Origin: Hyunsoonleella ulvae
Lineage (GTDB): Bacteria > Bacteroidota > Bacteroidia > Flavobacteriales > Flavobacteriaceae
Direction: 5' to 3'
Assembly (NCBI RefSeq): GCF_016827605.1
Contig: NZ_JAEPJQ010000003.1
Span: 1-64,000, forward strand
DNA length: 64,000 nt
This document shows, piece after piece, positions 45,012 to 53,877 of this stretch. Each line of letters begins with the position of its first letter. Position 1 is the stretch's first letter. The notes below the pieces were generated by a model. That model saw only the letters and a program-made list of their open reading frames with translations, searched no databases and was not told the DNA's origin. The position numbers were made by a program, and so were the translations under genes.

Positions 45012-45611
45012 ATGAGATTTTTAACAATAGTAGTACTTGCGTTTTTATTTACAGTTTCATCGTTTTCGCAATCCCATAGTGAGGACATCAAAAAGGAAGC
45101 TCAAATTTACTATGATTATATGACCGAAATGGACCTTGATGGTATTTTGGATTATATGTATCCGAAAGTATTTGATATGGCGTCAAAGGAACAAATGAAA
45201 ACGGGAATGCTACAGATGTTTGATTCGCCACAACTAAAAGTCGAGTTTCTTTCTAATGAAGTAACAAGTGTAAGCCAGGTAGAGGAAGTTGAAGGTGTAA
45301 ATTATGCATTAGTGTACTACAAAAGCGAGATGCGCATGACGTTTTTAACTGAAAAAGATAAATCTGAAGAAGAGCGAAAGTCTCATTTAGATCTAATGAA
45401 GAGCACTTTGGCAACACAATTTGGTGCTGAAAATATAACAATTGATACTGCAACAACGTCTTTAGTTATTAGCCATGATGCCAGTATGTTTGCTATTAAA
45501 GACCCGCAATATGATGGATGGAAATTTTTAGCAAATGAAAAAAATATGGAAGCTCTAGTTAATACCATGATACCAGAAGCAGTAAGAAGTAGACTTTCAG
45601 AAAAAGATTAG
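45012..45611 (+). CDS. Secreted protein of unknown function upstream of hemH
   Basis: A 199-residue precursor from ATG 45012; the frame is open to 44979, but this start gives a standard signal peptide (RFLTIVVLAFLFTVSSFSQ). The mature part is a small alpha/beta domain beginning DIKKEAQIYYDYMTEMDLDG and with the Y-P-K-V-F-D-M segment, somewhat like NTF2-like or DUF-type periplasmic proteins, though the family is not certain. No catalytic motif is seen. The hemH gene starts 40 bases downstream, so both may share a transcript. Function unknown. Confidence 0.7.
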   Translation: MRFLTIVVLAFLFTVSSFSQSHSEDIKKEAQIYYDYMTEMDLDGILDYMYPKVFDMASKEQMKTGMLQMFDSPQLKVEFLSNEVTSVSQVEEVEGVNYALVYYKSEMRMTFLTEKDKSEEERKSHLDLMKSTLATQFGAENITIDTATTSLVISHDASMFAIKDPQYDGWKFLANEKNMEALVNTMIPEAVRSRLSEKD

Positions 45612-45650
45612 AGGCGTAACATCCAGTAAAAATTGTAAAGAAAGAGAAAA

Positions 45651-46688
45651 ATGAAAGGTATTCTTTTGGTAAATTTAGGTTCTCCCGATAGTCCGGAACC
45701 CAAAGATGTAAAAAAATATTTAGGCGAGTTTTTAATGGACGAACGTGTTATTGATGTGCCATTGTGGGCCAGAACTTTGCTGGTTAAAGGCATTATTTTA
45801 AACACGCGACCAAAAGCATCTGCAAAAGCCTATAAAAAAATATGGTGGAAGGAAGGTTCACCGTTAATTGTACTTTCTGAAAAACTGCAAGCAAAAGTAC
45901 AAGATAAGTTAGAGTATCCTGTAGCTTTAGCCATGCGGTACGGCAGTATGACTATTAAAAAAGGGCTTCAAGAATTGGTCGATAAAGGGTGTACAGAAAT
46001 AAAAACAATTCCGTTGTATCCGCAATTTGCAATGGCTACTACTGAGACTATTGATGTAAAGGTTGATGAGCTTGTTGCAAACTATTTTCCTCAAGTAACT
46101 ATTACGAGAACACCTGCATTTTATGGTCGGGAGGATTATATAAATGTACTTTCTAAAAGTATTGCCGAAAAGCTTGATGGGCTAGACTACGAACATATTT
46201 TGTTTAGCTACCATGGTGTGCCGGAGCGACACATTCGAAAAAGTGATATTACCAACGGCAATTGTAAAATGGATGGTAAATGTTGCTTTAAAAAAGGAAG
46301 TAAACAGCATGAGTTTTGCTACCGACACCAATGTGAAATTACCACAGTAAATATTGCTAAAAAATTAAAATTAAAAAACGGGACTTACTCTACAACGTTT
46401 CAATCTAGGTTAGGTTTTGATCCTTGGCTACAACCCTATACAGATCGTACTATAGAGCGTATGGGAAAGGAAGGTGTAAAGAAAATGGCTATTGTGACTC
46501 CTGCCTTTGTTAGTGATTGTTTGGAGACCTTAGAAGAAATTGCCATGGAAGGCGAAGAAATATTCCATGAGGTTGGAGGAAAAGAATTTACGGTTATTCC
46601 TTGTTTGAATGATCGTGAGGATTTCGCCCAAGTTATAGCTAATATAGCAGAGGAGTGGGAAACTGTTGAAAAACCCTTAACCGTTTAA
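45651..46688 (+). CDS. hemH: Ferrochelatase
   Basis: A 345-residue HemH that inserts Fe2+ into the porphyrin ring. The catalytic His188 lies in FSYHGVPERH, and RLGFDPWLQPYTDRTIERMG and A-F-V-S-D-C-L-E-T-L-E-E are present. Between them is a cysteine-rich insert with Cys at 205, 211, 212, 223 and 228 (CKMDGKCC, then CYRHQC), more cysteines than in the classical QC motif. A metal or Fe-S site is possible. It overlaps the MATE gene by one base (TAATG), giving tight coupling. Confidence 0.95.
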   Translation: MKGILLVNLGSPDSPEPKDVKKYLGEFLMDERVIDVPLWARTLLVKGIILNTRPKASAKAYKKIWWKEGSPLIVLSEKLQAKVQDKLEYPVALAMRYGSMTIKKGLQELVDKGCTEIKTIPLYPQFAMATTETIDVKVDELVANYFPQVTITRTPAFYGREDYINVLSKSIAEKLDGLDYEHILFSYHGVPERHIRKSDITNGNCKMDGKCCFKKGSKQHEFCYRHQCEITTVNIAKKLKLKNGTYSTTFQSRLGFDPWLQPYTDRTIERMGKEGVKKMAIVTPAFVSDCLETLEEIAMEGEEIFHEVGGKEFTVIPCLNDREDFAQVIANIAEEWETVEKPLTV

Positions 46689-48040
46689 TGGCTAAAGTTT
46701 CATCACAAGACTTAGGCACACAACCCATTGGTAAACTTTTAATAAAACAAGCTGTTCCAGCATCTATTGGTATTCTAGTAATGTCTCTAAATATTTTAGT
46801 AGACACTATTTTTGTTGGGCAATGGATAGGCGCTACTGCTATTGCAGCTATAAATGTTGTACTCCCAGTTTCTTTTTTTATTGCTGCTTTAGGAATGGCT
46901 ATAGGTATTGGAGGTTCTTCAATAATATCAAGGGCATTAGGTGCTGATAATATCAAAAAAGCGCGAATCACTTTTGGTAATCAAATTACACTAACACTAC
47001 TGGTTACCATTACTATGGTAATGCTAGGATTATGGTTTATTAATAGTATTATTCCAGCCTTTGGTGGTAAGGGTAATATTTTAGAACCAGCAACTGTATA
47101 TTATAGAATTGTATTATATGGAGTGCCTTTTTTAGCGCTTTGTATGATGGGAAATACGGTAATAAGAGCTGAAGGTAAACCTAAATTTGCAATGTATGCA
47201 ATGATGATACCTTCTGTTGGAAATTTACTTCTAGATTATATTTTTATTAATGTGTTAGATTGGGGGATGATGGGAGCAGCATGGGCTACAACAGGCTCTT
47301 ACCTTTTATGTTTTGCTTTTATTATTTGGTTTTTCTTATCAAAACATTCAGAATTAAAATTATTAAAATGCCATTTTGGATTACAGAAAGGTATTGTGTC
47401 AGAGATAGGTTCATTGGGTTTTGTTACGCTATCAAGGCAAGCTGTGGTTAGTATTACTTATTTATTTATGAATAATATTCTATTCGATTTAGGAGGAGAA
47501 ACTTCAGTTACAGCTTATGCTATAGTTGGTCGTATGCTCATGTTTGCCTTATTTCCTGTGTATGGTATTACACAGGGGTTTTTGCCAATTGCAGGATTTA
47601 ACTATGGTGCTTCAAAGTTTGAGAGAGTAAAAGAAACAATTTCTACAGCAATTTTATACGCATCAGGTTTAGCAACGCTAGTATTTATAATGTTAATGGT
47701 GTTTCCAGAAGAGATAACGCGACTATTTACTTCAGATACAAATGTACTTTTAGAAACTCCTCCTGCTATGCGTTGGGTGTTTGCTGCAACTCCTATTATA
47801 GCAATACAGCTTATTGGTGCAGCCTATTTTCAAGCTGTGGGTAAAGCAATTCCAGCATTATTATTAACACTTACACGACAAGGTTTTTTCTTTATTCCAC
47901 TCATTTTAATCTTACCTAACTTCTATGGAGAACATGGGGTTTGGATGTCTTTTCCTATTGCTGATGTATTGTCAACTATTGTAACAACTATTTTTTTGCG
48001 TCGAGAAGTAAAGTTAAATCTATTGTCAGAGGCTGGATAA
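46688..48040 (+). CDS. MATE family efflux transporter
   Basis: A 450-residue multidrug/toxin exporter with twelve predicted transmembrane helices. MATE features include the first helix segment IKQAVPASIGILVMSLNILV with V-D-T-I-F-V-G, the G-G-S-S-I-I-S-R-A-L-G loop and the second-half P-V-Y-G-I-T-Q-G-F-L-P-I-A-G-F-N-Y-G motif. It uses a Na+ or H+ gradient at the inner membrane. The start ATG overlaps the hemH stop codon. Export of a porphyrin or related compound is conceivable given the coupling, but nothing in sequence proves it. Confidence 0.9.
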   Translation: MAKVSSQDLGTQPIGKLLIKQAVPASIGILVMSLNILVDTIFVGQWIGATAIAAINVVLPVSFFIAALGMAIGIGGSSIISRALGADNIKKARITFGNQITLTLLVTITMVMLGLWFINSIIPAFGGKGNILEPATVYYRIVLYGVPFLALCMMGNTVIRAEGKPKFAMYAMMIPSVGNLLLDYIFINVLDWGMMGAAWATTGSYLLCFAFIIWFFLSKHSELKLLKCHFGLQKGIVSEIGSLGFVTLSRQAVVSITYLFMNNILFDLGGETSVTAYAIVGRMLMFALFPVYGITQGFLPIAGFNYGASKFERVKETISTAILYASGLATLVFIMLMVFPEEITRLFTSDTNVLLETPPAMRWVFAATPIIAIQLIGAAYFQAVGKAIPALLLTLTRQGFFFIPLILILPNFYGEHGVWMSFPIADVLSTIVTTIFLRREVKLNLLSEAG

Positions 48041-48148
48041 CATTTTTATTTGATTTTGGGTAGTGTATATTAAGAACTAATGTAAAACTTATAGATCTAT
48101 TTGCAAAGAATTAATTTTTAATATTTTTGTAAATTCTTACATTTATTT

Positions 48149-49630
48149 TTGATGCCTAACTTTATTCAAACAGAAATAAAAAAAATCACGGATGTATCAT
48201 CATTTTTGAATGATATATTTAAAGATGTGTATAATTTATCTCTTGTTCAAATAGCTAGAAGCCTTAGTGTTTTTAATAATTATATATCTCATTTTAGGAA
48301 TGATATCTTTGGGTTAATTGAATTTCCCTATGTAGATAAGGTTTATAGAGATTCCTATTACCACTACTATGCTTCAAAAAATCAAGAATATAAAAGAGAT
48401 TGTATCAGAGTCTCTTTTTTTGATAGAGAATTAAAAATAAGTGATTTTAGAGACCCTGAAAGATATGATGATATTAATAATTCTTATTTGGGTTTTGTGG
48501 TCATTAGACCTACATTTCCTCATATCATGGGAAGGTCAATTGTTTCTCCTAAAGCGATTATTACAAATAATTTTAAAATATGTAGTGTGTTAACTAGTAC
48601 AACAGCTAACGGTTTAAAATTGAGTGTTTCTGGTTTTCCCCATTCTTCTCAAAATACGGAGACTATCGCATGTGCTGAAACTACCATCTGGTCCGTCATG
48701 GAATATTTTGGAATTAGATATCCAGAATATACACCTACATTACCCTCTAAAATTGGAGCTATTCTTTCACAACATTCGTTTGAAAGGTTACTACCTTCAA
48801 AAGGATTAAGAGCAGACCAAATATCATATGCTTTAAGAGAGTTAGGTTTCGGTGTTAAATTGTATCACAGAGAAGTTTATGGTAAAGATTTATTTTTAAT
48901 TTTATTAAGAATGTATATAGAATCTGGAATCCCTGTAATTTCAGCTATTCAATCAAATACAATAGGACATGCTCAATGTATTATTGGTAGAGCAAGATTT
49001 ACTGATAATGATGTAGATGAATTAAATAATTCTGAAGAAATAGGGAAGGGAGTGAGTTTATTAGATATTGAAAAAATGAACTTGGAATATGTTTTTATTG
49101 ACGATAATTACCCTCCTTATCAAATTACTCAATTAGAAAATCCTGGTGGTTTTTATAGTGATGAAGGTTTTAAAGAATGTGAAATTACAAGTTTTATTGT
49201 TCCTCTTTATTCTAAAATATACTTAGATGCTGATGCAGCTAGAGCATATGTTAAATCTTTAATTAAGCAGTATATACATAATTTAGATTTGTTAAAAGAT
49301 GAAGAGGTTATTCTTAAAGTGTTTCTTGCTTCATCTAGATCATATAAGGATTATGTTAGTTTGAACAGCTTAATTGACAGTTTGCCCAAAGAATTGATTT
49401 TAAGAGTACCTATGCCGAAATTTGTCTGGGTTGCTGAATTAAGTAATAGAGATTTAATAAAGAATAATTTGATAAACGGACTGTTAATAGTTGATGCTAC
49501 TGAAACTAAACATCATGGATTAATTGCAGGTTTCATAGGAAATTACTACTTTTCAGAAAACTTAAATGAAATTGTACAAATTAATGTACCTTTGCAACCA
49601 TTTAAAAACTACAGTAATAATCTTAGATAA
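48149..49630 (+). CDS. Predicted cytoplasmic papain-like (C39-like) protease of unknown family
   Basis: A 493-residue protein without signal peptide or membrane segments. The central part keeps a papain-like set in the right order: Gln167 (HSSQ), Cys174 in ETIACAETTIWSVMEYFG, His273 in NTIGHAQCIIGRA and Asp317/Asp318-Asn319 in VFIDDNYPPY. This resembles peptidase C39-type folds. An N-terminal region (1-150) includes LGFVVIRPTFPHIMGRSI, and the C-terminal 150 residues are of unknown type. A 66-residue acidic ORF follows 3 bases later and is probably co-translated. It is AT-rich and set between MATE and hemJ. The family name and target are unknown, and the protease call is by motif only. Confidence 0.65.
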   Translation: MMPNFIQTEIKKITDVSSFLNDIFKDVYNLSLVQIARSLSVFNNYISHFRNDIFGLIEFPYVDKVYRDSYYHYYASKNQEYKRDCIRVSFFDRELKISDFRDPERYDDINNSYLGFVVIRPTFPHIMGRSIVSPKAIITNNFKICSVLTSTTANGLKLSVSGFPHSSQNTETIACAETTIWSVMEYFGIRYPEYTPTLPSKIGAILSQHSFERLLPSKGLRADQISYALRELGFGVKLYHREVYGKDLFLILLRMYIESGIPVISAIQSNTIGHAQCIIGRARFTDNDVDELNNSEEIGKGVSLLDIEKMNLEYVFIDDNYPPYQITQLENPGGFYSDEGFKECEITSFIVPLYSKIYLDADAARAYVKSLIKQYIHNLDLLKDEEVILKVFLASSRSYKDYVSLNSLIDSLPKELILRVPMPKFVWVAELSNRDLIKNNLINGLLIVDATETKHHGLIAGFIGNYYFSENLNEIVQINVPLQPFKNYSNNLR

Positions 49631-49633
49631 TCA

Positions 49634-49834
49634 ATGAGTAAATCTATCAAAGAATACTACGAGAGTCTGATTAAAGAACTAGAGGTTGAAGCAACTGTAA
49701 AAATTCTAGATGACGAAATAACTGAAAAAATATTTAATGGTATTGATGAAGATTTGGAAGAGTTTAAAGTAGAGAATCAGAAGCGTGTTAAAGAGACACT
49801 AGAAAAAATCTCAAACGTTGTGTTCACATCTTAG
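49634..49834 (+). CDS. Small acidic helical protein, partner of the papain-like gene
   Basis: A 66-residue protein starting MSKSIKEYYESLIKELEVEA and continuing with a long charged helix ending in LEKISNVVFTS. It starts 3 bases after the upstream stop codon, so the two are very likely expressed together. It has no signal peptide or known domain. It may be a regulator, inhibitor or substrate of the upstream protein; that is inference from position and size. Confidence 0.6.
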   Translation: MSKSIKEYYESLIKELEVEATVKILDDEITEKIFNGIDEDLEEFKVENQKRVKETLEKISNVVFTS

Positions 49835-49877
49835 AAAATAAAAAGACTTCTACAAAAATGTTAATAATTAGGTTTTA

Positions 49878-50423
49878 ATGACATATTTCTACCTAAAAGC
49901 ATTTCACCTCATATTTGTAATTACGTGGTTTGCTGGCTTGTTTTATATCCCACGACTTTTTGTGTACCAAATAGAAGCGTTTCATAAGCCATCTCCCGAA
50001 AAAGAAATTTTAGGAAAGCAATTAAAACTCATGGCTAAGCGCTTGTGGTTTATCATCACTTGGCCATCAGCGATACTAGCGTTAATTTTTGGTTTAACCC
50101 TATTTTATATCAACCCTACATTGTTTTACATGCCATGGATGCAAGTTAAATTGGGTTTTATTGTTTTGTTATTTGCGTATCACTTAAAAACGCATCAATA
50201 CTATAAACAATTACAAAGGGATGAAGTAAAAAAATCATCCAGCTATATGCGTATTTGGAATGAGGGCGCCACTTTTATCCTGTTTGCAGTTATTTTTTTA
50301 GTCATCCTAAAAAGTGCAATTAATTGGATTTGGGGCGTTATAGGTATTGTTGTTCTAGGGATCTTAATTATGCTAGGTTTTAAGATGTATAAGAATATCC
50401 GAGAAAAAAATCCTGAAGCCTAA
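49878..50423 (+). CDS. hemJ: Protoporphyrinogen IX oxidase HemJ (CopD-like)
   Basis: A 181-residue inner-membrane protein of the HemJ/UPF0093 family, which oxidises protoporphyrinogen IX. The first helix holds His10 in KAFHLIFVITWFAGLFYIPR, and the central LFYMPWMQVKLGFIVLLFAYH carries Lys91; both are expected in the family, where the His is a heme ligand. Four hydrophobic segments are seen. No HemG or HemY is found in the window, so HemJ is the likely enzyme linking HemF and HemH. It converges with a LacI-type gene, 4 bases apart. Confidence 0.88.
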   Translation: MTYFYLKAFHLIFVITWFAGLFYIPRLFVYQIEAFHKPSPEKEILGKQLKLMAKRLWFIITWPSAILALIFGLTLFYINPTLFYMPWMQVKLGFIVLLFAYHLKTHQYYKQLQRDEVKKSSSYMRIWNEGATFILFAVIFLVILKSAINWIWGVIGIVVLGILIMLGFKMYKNIREKNPEA

Positions 50424-50427
50424 GGTT

Positions 50428-51450
50428 TTAAAGTGGTTTTGTGCTCTCTCTGGCAATTAAGCTAGTTTTTACCACTTTGGTAACAAAAGGTTTGTTTTGG
50501 TCTTCATTTTCAATACGGTCTATTAAAATATCTGTAGCCGTTTTACCAATAAATTTACCATGTTGGCTTATGGCAGAAATAGAGGGTGTTACATGTTGTA
50601 ATAGTTTTCCATTTGTAAAGCAAGCAATAGCCATTTCCTCTGGTATTTTATAACGCATGTGCTTTACAATACGCAGTGCATTTACTGCTGCACTCTCTTC
50701 TAAACACAACAAGCCATCAATAGTTTTATCGGCGAGCACAATTTTTAAGGCGGTATCAAAATCTTCAAATTTTCCAATCCTCACAATAAGCTTTTCTTCA
50801 ATGGGGATGTTAGATGTTTCTAAAGCTTTTTTATAACCCTCAACCCTAAGTTTCCCAACGCTTAAATTGTCAATTACAGAAATTAAGGCTACACGCTTAC
50901 ATCCTGTTTTAATAAGGTGTTCGGTAGCTTCAAAAGCACTTTCCATATCGTTAACAATTACTTTATCGCAAGTAATGGTATCAGAAACTCTATCAAACAT
51001 TACTATAGGTACACCCTCATTTATCGCATTTTGTAAATGGGCATATTGTTGTTTTACTTGAGTTTCTTCTGCTAACGAGATAATAATACCATCAAGAGTA
51101 TCGCTTTTTAATAATTCCAGTGTTTTTACTTCTTTTTCATAAGATTCGTTAGAGATACACGATATAAGATGGTAGCCATGTTCTGTGGCTTTGGTCTCAA
51201 TACCTACAAATACTTTTGCAAAAAAACTATTCATAATATTGGGAATAATTACCCCAATGGTTTTTGTTTTTTTGTGCAGTAAACTAAGGTCTATGCTTTT
51301 AGACTTATAATTATTCTCCCTGGCATAGGCTACAATTTTTTCTTTGGTACTGGTGCTAATTTCATAGCTATCACTTAATGCTTTAGACACTGTGGCGATA
51401 GACACCCCAAAGGTATTGGCAATATGTTTTAATGTAATGCGTTTGGGCAT
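50428..51450 (-). CDS. LacI family transcriptional regulator
   Basis: A 340-residue regulator. The N-terminal LacI helix-turn-helix reads ITLKHIANTFGVSIATVSKA and continues L-S-D-S-Y-E-I-S. The rest is a periplasmic-binding-protein-like sensor with DGIIISLAEE, I-V-M-F-D-R-V, the G-C-K-R-V-A-L-I segment and a T-P-S-I-S-A-I-S-Q-H motif near the end. Such proteins usually respond to sugars. No sugar gene is adjacent, so its targets lie elsewhere. Its own promoter region has a TAGCTTTG box at 51487-51494. Confidence 0.88.
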   Translation of the reverse strand: MPKRITLKHIANTFGVSIATVSKALSDSYEISTSTKEKIVAYARENNYKSKSIDLSLLHKKTKTIGVIIPNIMNSFFAKVFVGIETKATEHGYHLISCISNESYEKEVKTLELLKSDTLDGIIISLAEETQVKQQYAHLQNAINEGVPIVMFDRVSDTITCDKVIVNDMESAFEATEHLIKTGCKRVALISVIDNLSVGKLRVEGYKKALETSNIPIEEKLIVRIGKFEDFDTALKIVLADKTIDGLLCLEESAAVNALRIVKHMRYKIPEEMAIACFTNGKLLQHVTPSISAISQHGKFIGKTATDILIDRIENEDQNKPFVTKVVKTSLIARESTKPL

Positions 51451-51486
51451 TTTAAGTCTTAAATTAACCTTCTTAGGTAAGAATTA

Positions 51487-51494
51487 CAAAGCTA
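51487..51494 (-). promoter_or_regulatory. Candidate -7 box for the LacI gene
   Basis: TAGCTTTG on the minus strand fits TAnnTTTG, 37 bases upstream of the start codon at 51450. Confidence 0.35.
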
Positions 51495-51558
51495 AGAATT
51501 AATCATGGAAATTTTATGTAGCTGGGTTTTGTAATTGAAGTTCATTACTAAAAACAAA

Positions 51559-51590
51559 AAATCCCGTAAACAAAAATGTTTCGGGATTTT
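51559..51590 (-). terminator. Terminator of tRNA-Phe
   Basis: AAATCCCG(T)AAAC and GTTTCGGGATTT form a long hairpin a few bases beyond the tRNA 3' end, followed on the minus strand by a T-rich run. Confidence 0.75.
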
Positions 51591-51594
51591 GTTG

Positions 51595-51667
51595 TGGTAC
51601 CTCCAGGAATCGAACCAGGGACACAAGGATTTTCAGTCCTTTGCTCTACCAACTGAGCTAAGGTACC
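51595..51667 (-). tRNA. tRNA-Phe (anticodon GAA)
   Basis: 73 bases on the minus strand with a 7-bp acceptor stem (GGTACCT/AGGTACC), the D-loop GCTCAGTTGGTAGAGC, the anticodon arm GGACTGAAAATCC with anticodon GAA, and the T-arm CCTGGTTCGATTCCTGG. The 3' CCA is not encoded. A terminator hairpin follows. The LacI gene is downstream on the same strand. Confidence 0.97.
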
Positions 51668-51814
51668 TCGCCAAAGCGGTTGCAAATATAAATTCAATTT
51701 TATTATCCACCAAAATAAAAATAATAAAAAGTGTGCTATTTTTTATCCCAACAATTATAAGTTTTTTAAGATTTAAGTAAATGTGGTTTTGTAGTTTTAC
51801 GTTTTTCTAAGGCG

Positions 51815-52543
51815 ATGAATTTAATTATAGATGTTGGGAATACTTTTGTGAAACTTGCTGGTTTTGAAAAAGATAAACTTGTTTTTAGGGAAACAACAAA
51901 GCTATCAGGAGTGGTTGAGGTAGTAAATAAACTAAAAGAAAGTTATCCTGAGCTAAAGCAAGGTATTGTATCATCAGTAGGGCGATTAAAAAGCAAACAA
52001 ATAGATGCCATTAGTAAAAATTTTAATGTGTTAGAACTTACCCATAAAACAAAAGTTCCCTTTAAAAACAGTTATGATACTCCTAAAACCCTTGGTATAG
52101 ATAGAATTGCCTTGGTAAGTGCATCAGTGTACCACTATCCAGATAACAATGTATTGATTATTGATGCAGGAACCTGCATAACGTATGATTTTATTACTGA
52201 TAAAAACGAATATTTAGGAGGTGCTATTTCTCCAGGATTACGAATACGCTATAAAGGGTTAAATAATTTAACGGCAAATTTACCGTTGTTAGAAACTAAA
52301 ATACCAAAACATTTTTTGGGAACATCAACAAACAGCTCCATACATTCTGGAGTAGTTAACGGTGTTGTAAATGAAATAGATGGCTTTATAAGTGCCTATA
52401 AAGACAAATATCCAGATTTAACAGTTATTTTAACAGGAGGAGATGCTAATTTCTTGTCAGAACAATTAAAAAGTAGCATATTTGCCAACTCTAATTTTCT
52501 GTTGGAAGGGCTAAATTATATATTAGAATTTAATACAAACTAA
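51815..52543 (+). CDS. coaX: Type III pantothenate kinase
   Basis: A 242-residue CoaX that phosphorylates pantothenate in the first step of CoA synthesis. It shows the ASKHA-fold phosphate-binding start NLIIDVGNTFVKLAGFE, the KTLGIDRIALVSA segment, the I-D-A-G-T-C-I-T-Y-D motif with the catalytic Asp, and LGGAISPGLRIRYKGL. The stop overlaps the next gene by one base (TAATG), so coaX leads an operon with the outer-membrane protein and TPR genes. Confidence 0.94.
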   Translation: MNLIIDVGNTFVKLAGFEKDKLVFRETTKLSGVVEVVNKLKESYPELKQGIVSSVGRLKSKQIDAISKNFNVLELTHKTKVPFKNSYDTPKTLGIDRIALVSASVYHYPDNNVLIIDAGTCITYDFITDKNEYLGGAISPGLRIRYKGLNNLTANLPLLETKIPKHFLGTSTNSSIHSGVVNGVVNEIDGFISAYKDKYPDLTVILTGGDANFLSEQLKSSIFANSNFLLEGLNYILEFNTN

Positions 52544-53859
52544 TGATAAAAAAACTTTTAGTAGTTTTTGTTGCTATTTTCACTTTCTCGTCTTATGCCC
52601 AAGAGGGTACAGCCTCTCCTTATTCGTTTTATGGAATAGGTAGTTTAAAATTTAGGGGGACTGTAGAAAATAGAAGTATGGGAGGGATTAGTATCTACAC
52701 GGATAGTATCCACATGAATTTACGAAATCCAGCTACATTCACGGGGCCAAATTTGTTAACGTTTAATAATAAAAGCAGACCTGTAAAGTATACCGTTGGA
52801 GGTACTTACTCGTCTACAAACCTAAAAAGCGATTCTGGTACTGCAAATGTATCCTCTACAACTTTTGATTATTTTGCATTAAACCTACCAGTTGGAAAGT
52901 TTGGTGTAGGCTTAGGCTTGTTGCCTTATACTGCAGTAGGTTACAGGCTAGAAACAGAGAATGCTGAGGGACTCACAACAAGTAGATTTAATGGAGAAGG
53001 CGGTTTAAATAAAGCCTTTTTAGGGTTTGGTTATAGTATATTAGATAATTTAAGTGTTGGTGTTAATGCGCAATACAATTTTGGAAACATTCAAAATAGT
53101 GCCATAGAATTTCGTTTTGATAATGATGGAGTACCCTTATTTTCCCAATCTAGAGAAAATAACCGTTCTGATTTAAGCGGCTTAAACTTAGATTTTGGAG
53201 TGTACTATAAAACAAAGCTGAACAAATCATTAGAGCTAACAACAGCATTCACGTATACACCAGAAAGCAATATCACTTCTCAAAATAGAAGGGCGCTTTC
53301 TACTGTTAACGTTGGTACTTCAGGTCAAGAAGTAGTATTAAATACCATACAAGTAGATCTTGAGCCCCTAGGCTTATTAGAAACAGATTTAGTATTACCC
53401 TCAAAATTTTCATTTGGAGCAGGTGTAGGGAAGCCCAGAAAATGGTTTGTAGGGGCAGAATATGAATCACAGCAACTAAGAGACTTCAACAATCCATTTT
53501 ATACTTCTGGGGCTACAATCTATGATGATGGTTACCGGTATTCTGTTGGAGGCTTTTACATACCAGAGTACAATGCCTTTTCTGGCTACTTTAAACGACT
53601 GGTTTACAGGGCTGGTTTTAGATCAGAAGATACAGGGCTGGTTATATTCAATAACGGAAGCAAACAACAAATTAAAGAGTTTGGCATATCTTTTGGAGTA
53701 GGTATACCAGTCGGGGAATTTGGTTCTAATGCAAATGTAGGATTTGAGATTGGAAGAAGAGGTACCACCAATGACAACCTAATTCAAGAGAACTTTATAA
53801 ATTTTCAGATTAGTTTATCTTTGAACGATAGATGGTTTCAAAAACGAAAATATGATTAA
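52543..53859 (+). CDS. Outer-membrane beta-barrel protein (OmpP1/FadL-like)
   Basis: A 438-residue precursor with a signal peptide (IKKLLVVFVAIFTFSSYAQE). The mature protein alternates short aromatic strands and turns, with N-terminal S-P-Y-S-F-Y-G-I-G-S, then repeated L-N-L-P-V-G-K-F-G-V-G-L-G and G-V-N-A-Q-Y-N-F segments, and ends in a terminal aromatic strand (FINFQISLSLNDRWF). It resembles FadL/OmpP1-type barrels, but the transported substrate is unknown. It overlaps coaX by one base and is followed 18 bases later by the TPR gene. A coaX-barrel-TPR-lptC order recurs, from memory, in related genomes. Confidence 0.75.
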   Translation: MIKKLLVVFVAIFTFSSYAQEGTASPYSFYGIGSLKFRGTVENRSMGGISIYTDSIHMNLRNPATFTGPNLLTFNNKSRPVKYTVGGTYSSTNLKSDSGTANVSSTTFDYFALNLPVGKFGVGLGLLPYTAVGYRLETENAEGLTTSRFNGEGGLNKAFLGFGYSILDNLSVGVNAQYNFGNIQNSAIEFRFDNDGVPLFSQSRENNRSDLSGLNLDFGVYYKTKLNKSLELTTAFTYTPESNITSQNRRALSTVNVGTSGQEVVLNTIQVDLEPLGLLETDLVLPSKFSFGAGVGKPRKWFVGAEYESQQLRDFNNPFYTSGATIYDDGYRYSVGGFYIPEYNAFSGYFKRLVYRAGFRSEDTGLVIFNNGSKQQIKEFGISFGVGIPVGEFGSNANVGFEIGRRGTTNDNLIQENFINFQISLSLNDRWFQKRKYD

Positions 53860-53877
53860 CAGAGTAACAGGATTATC

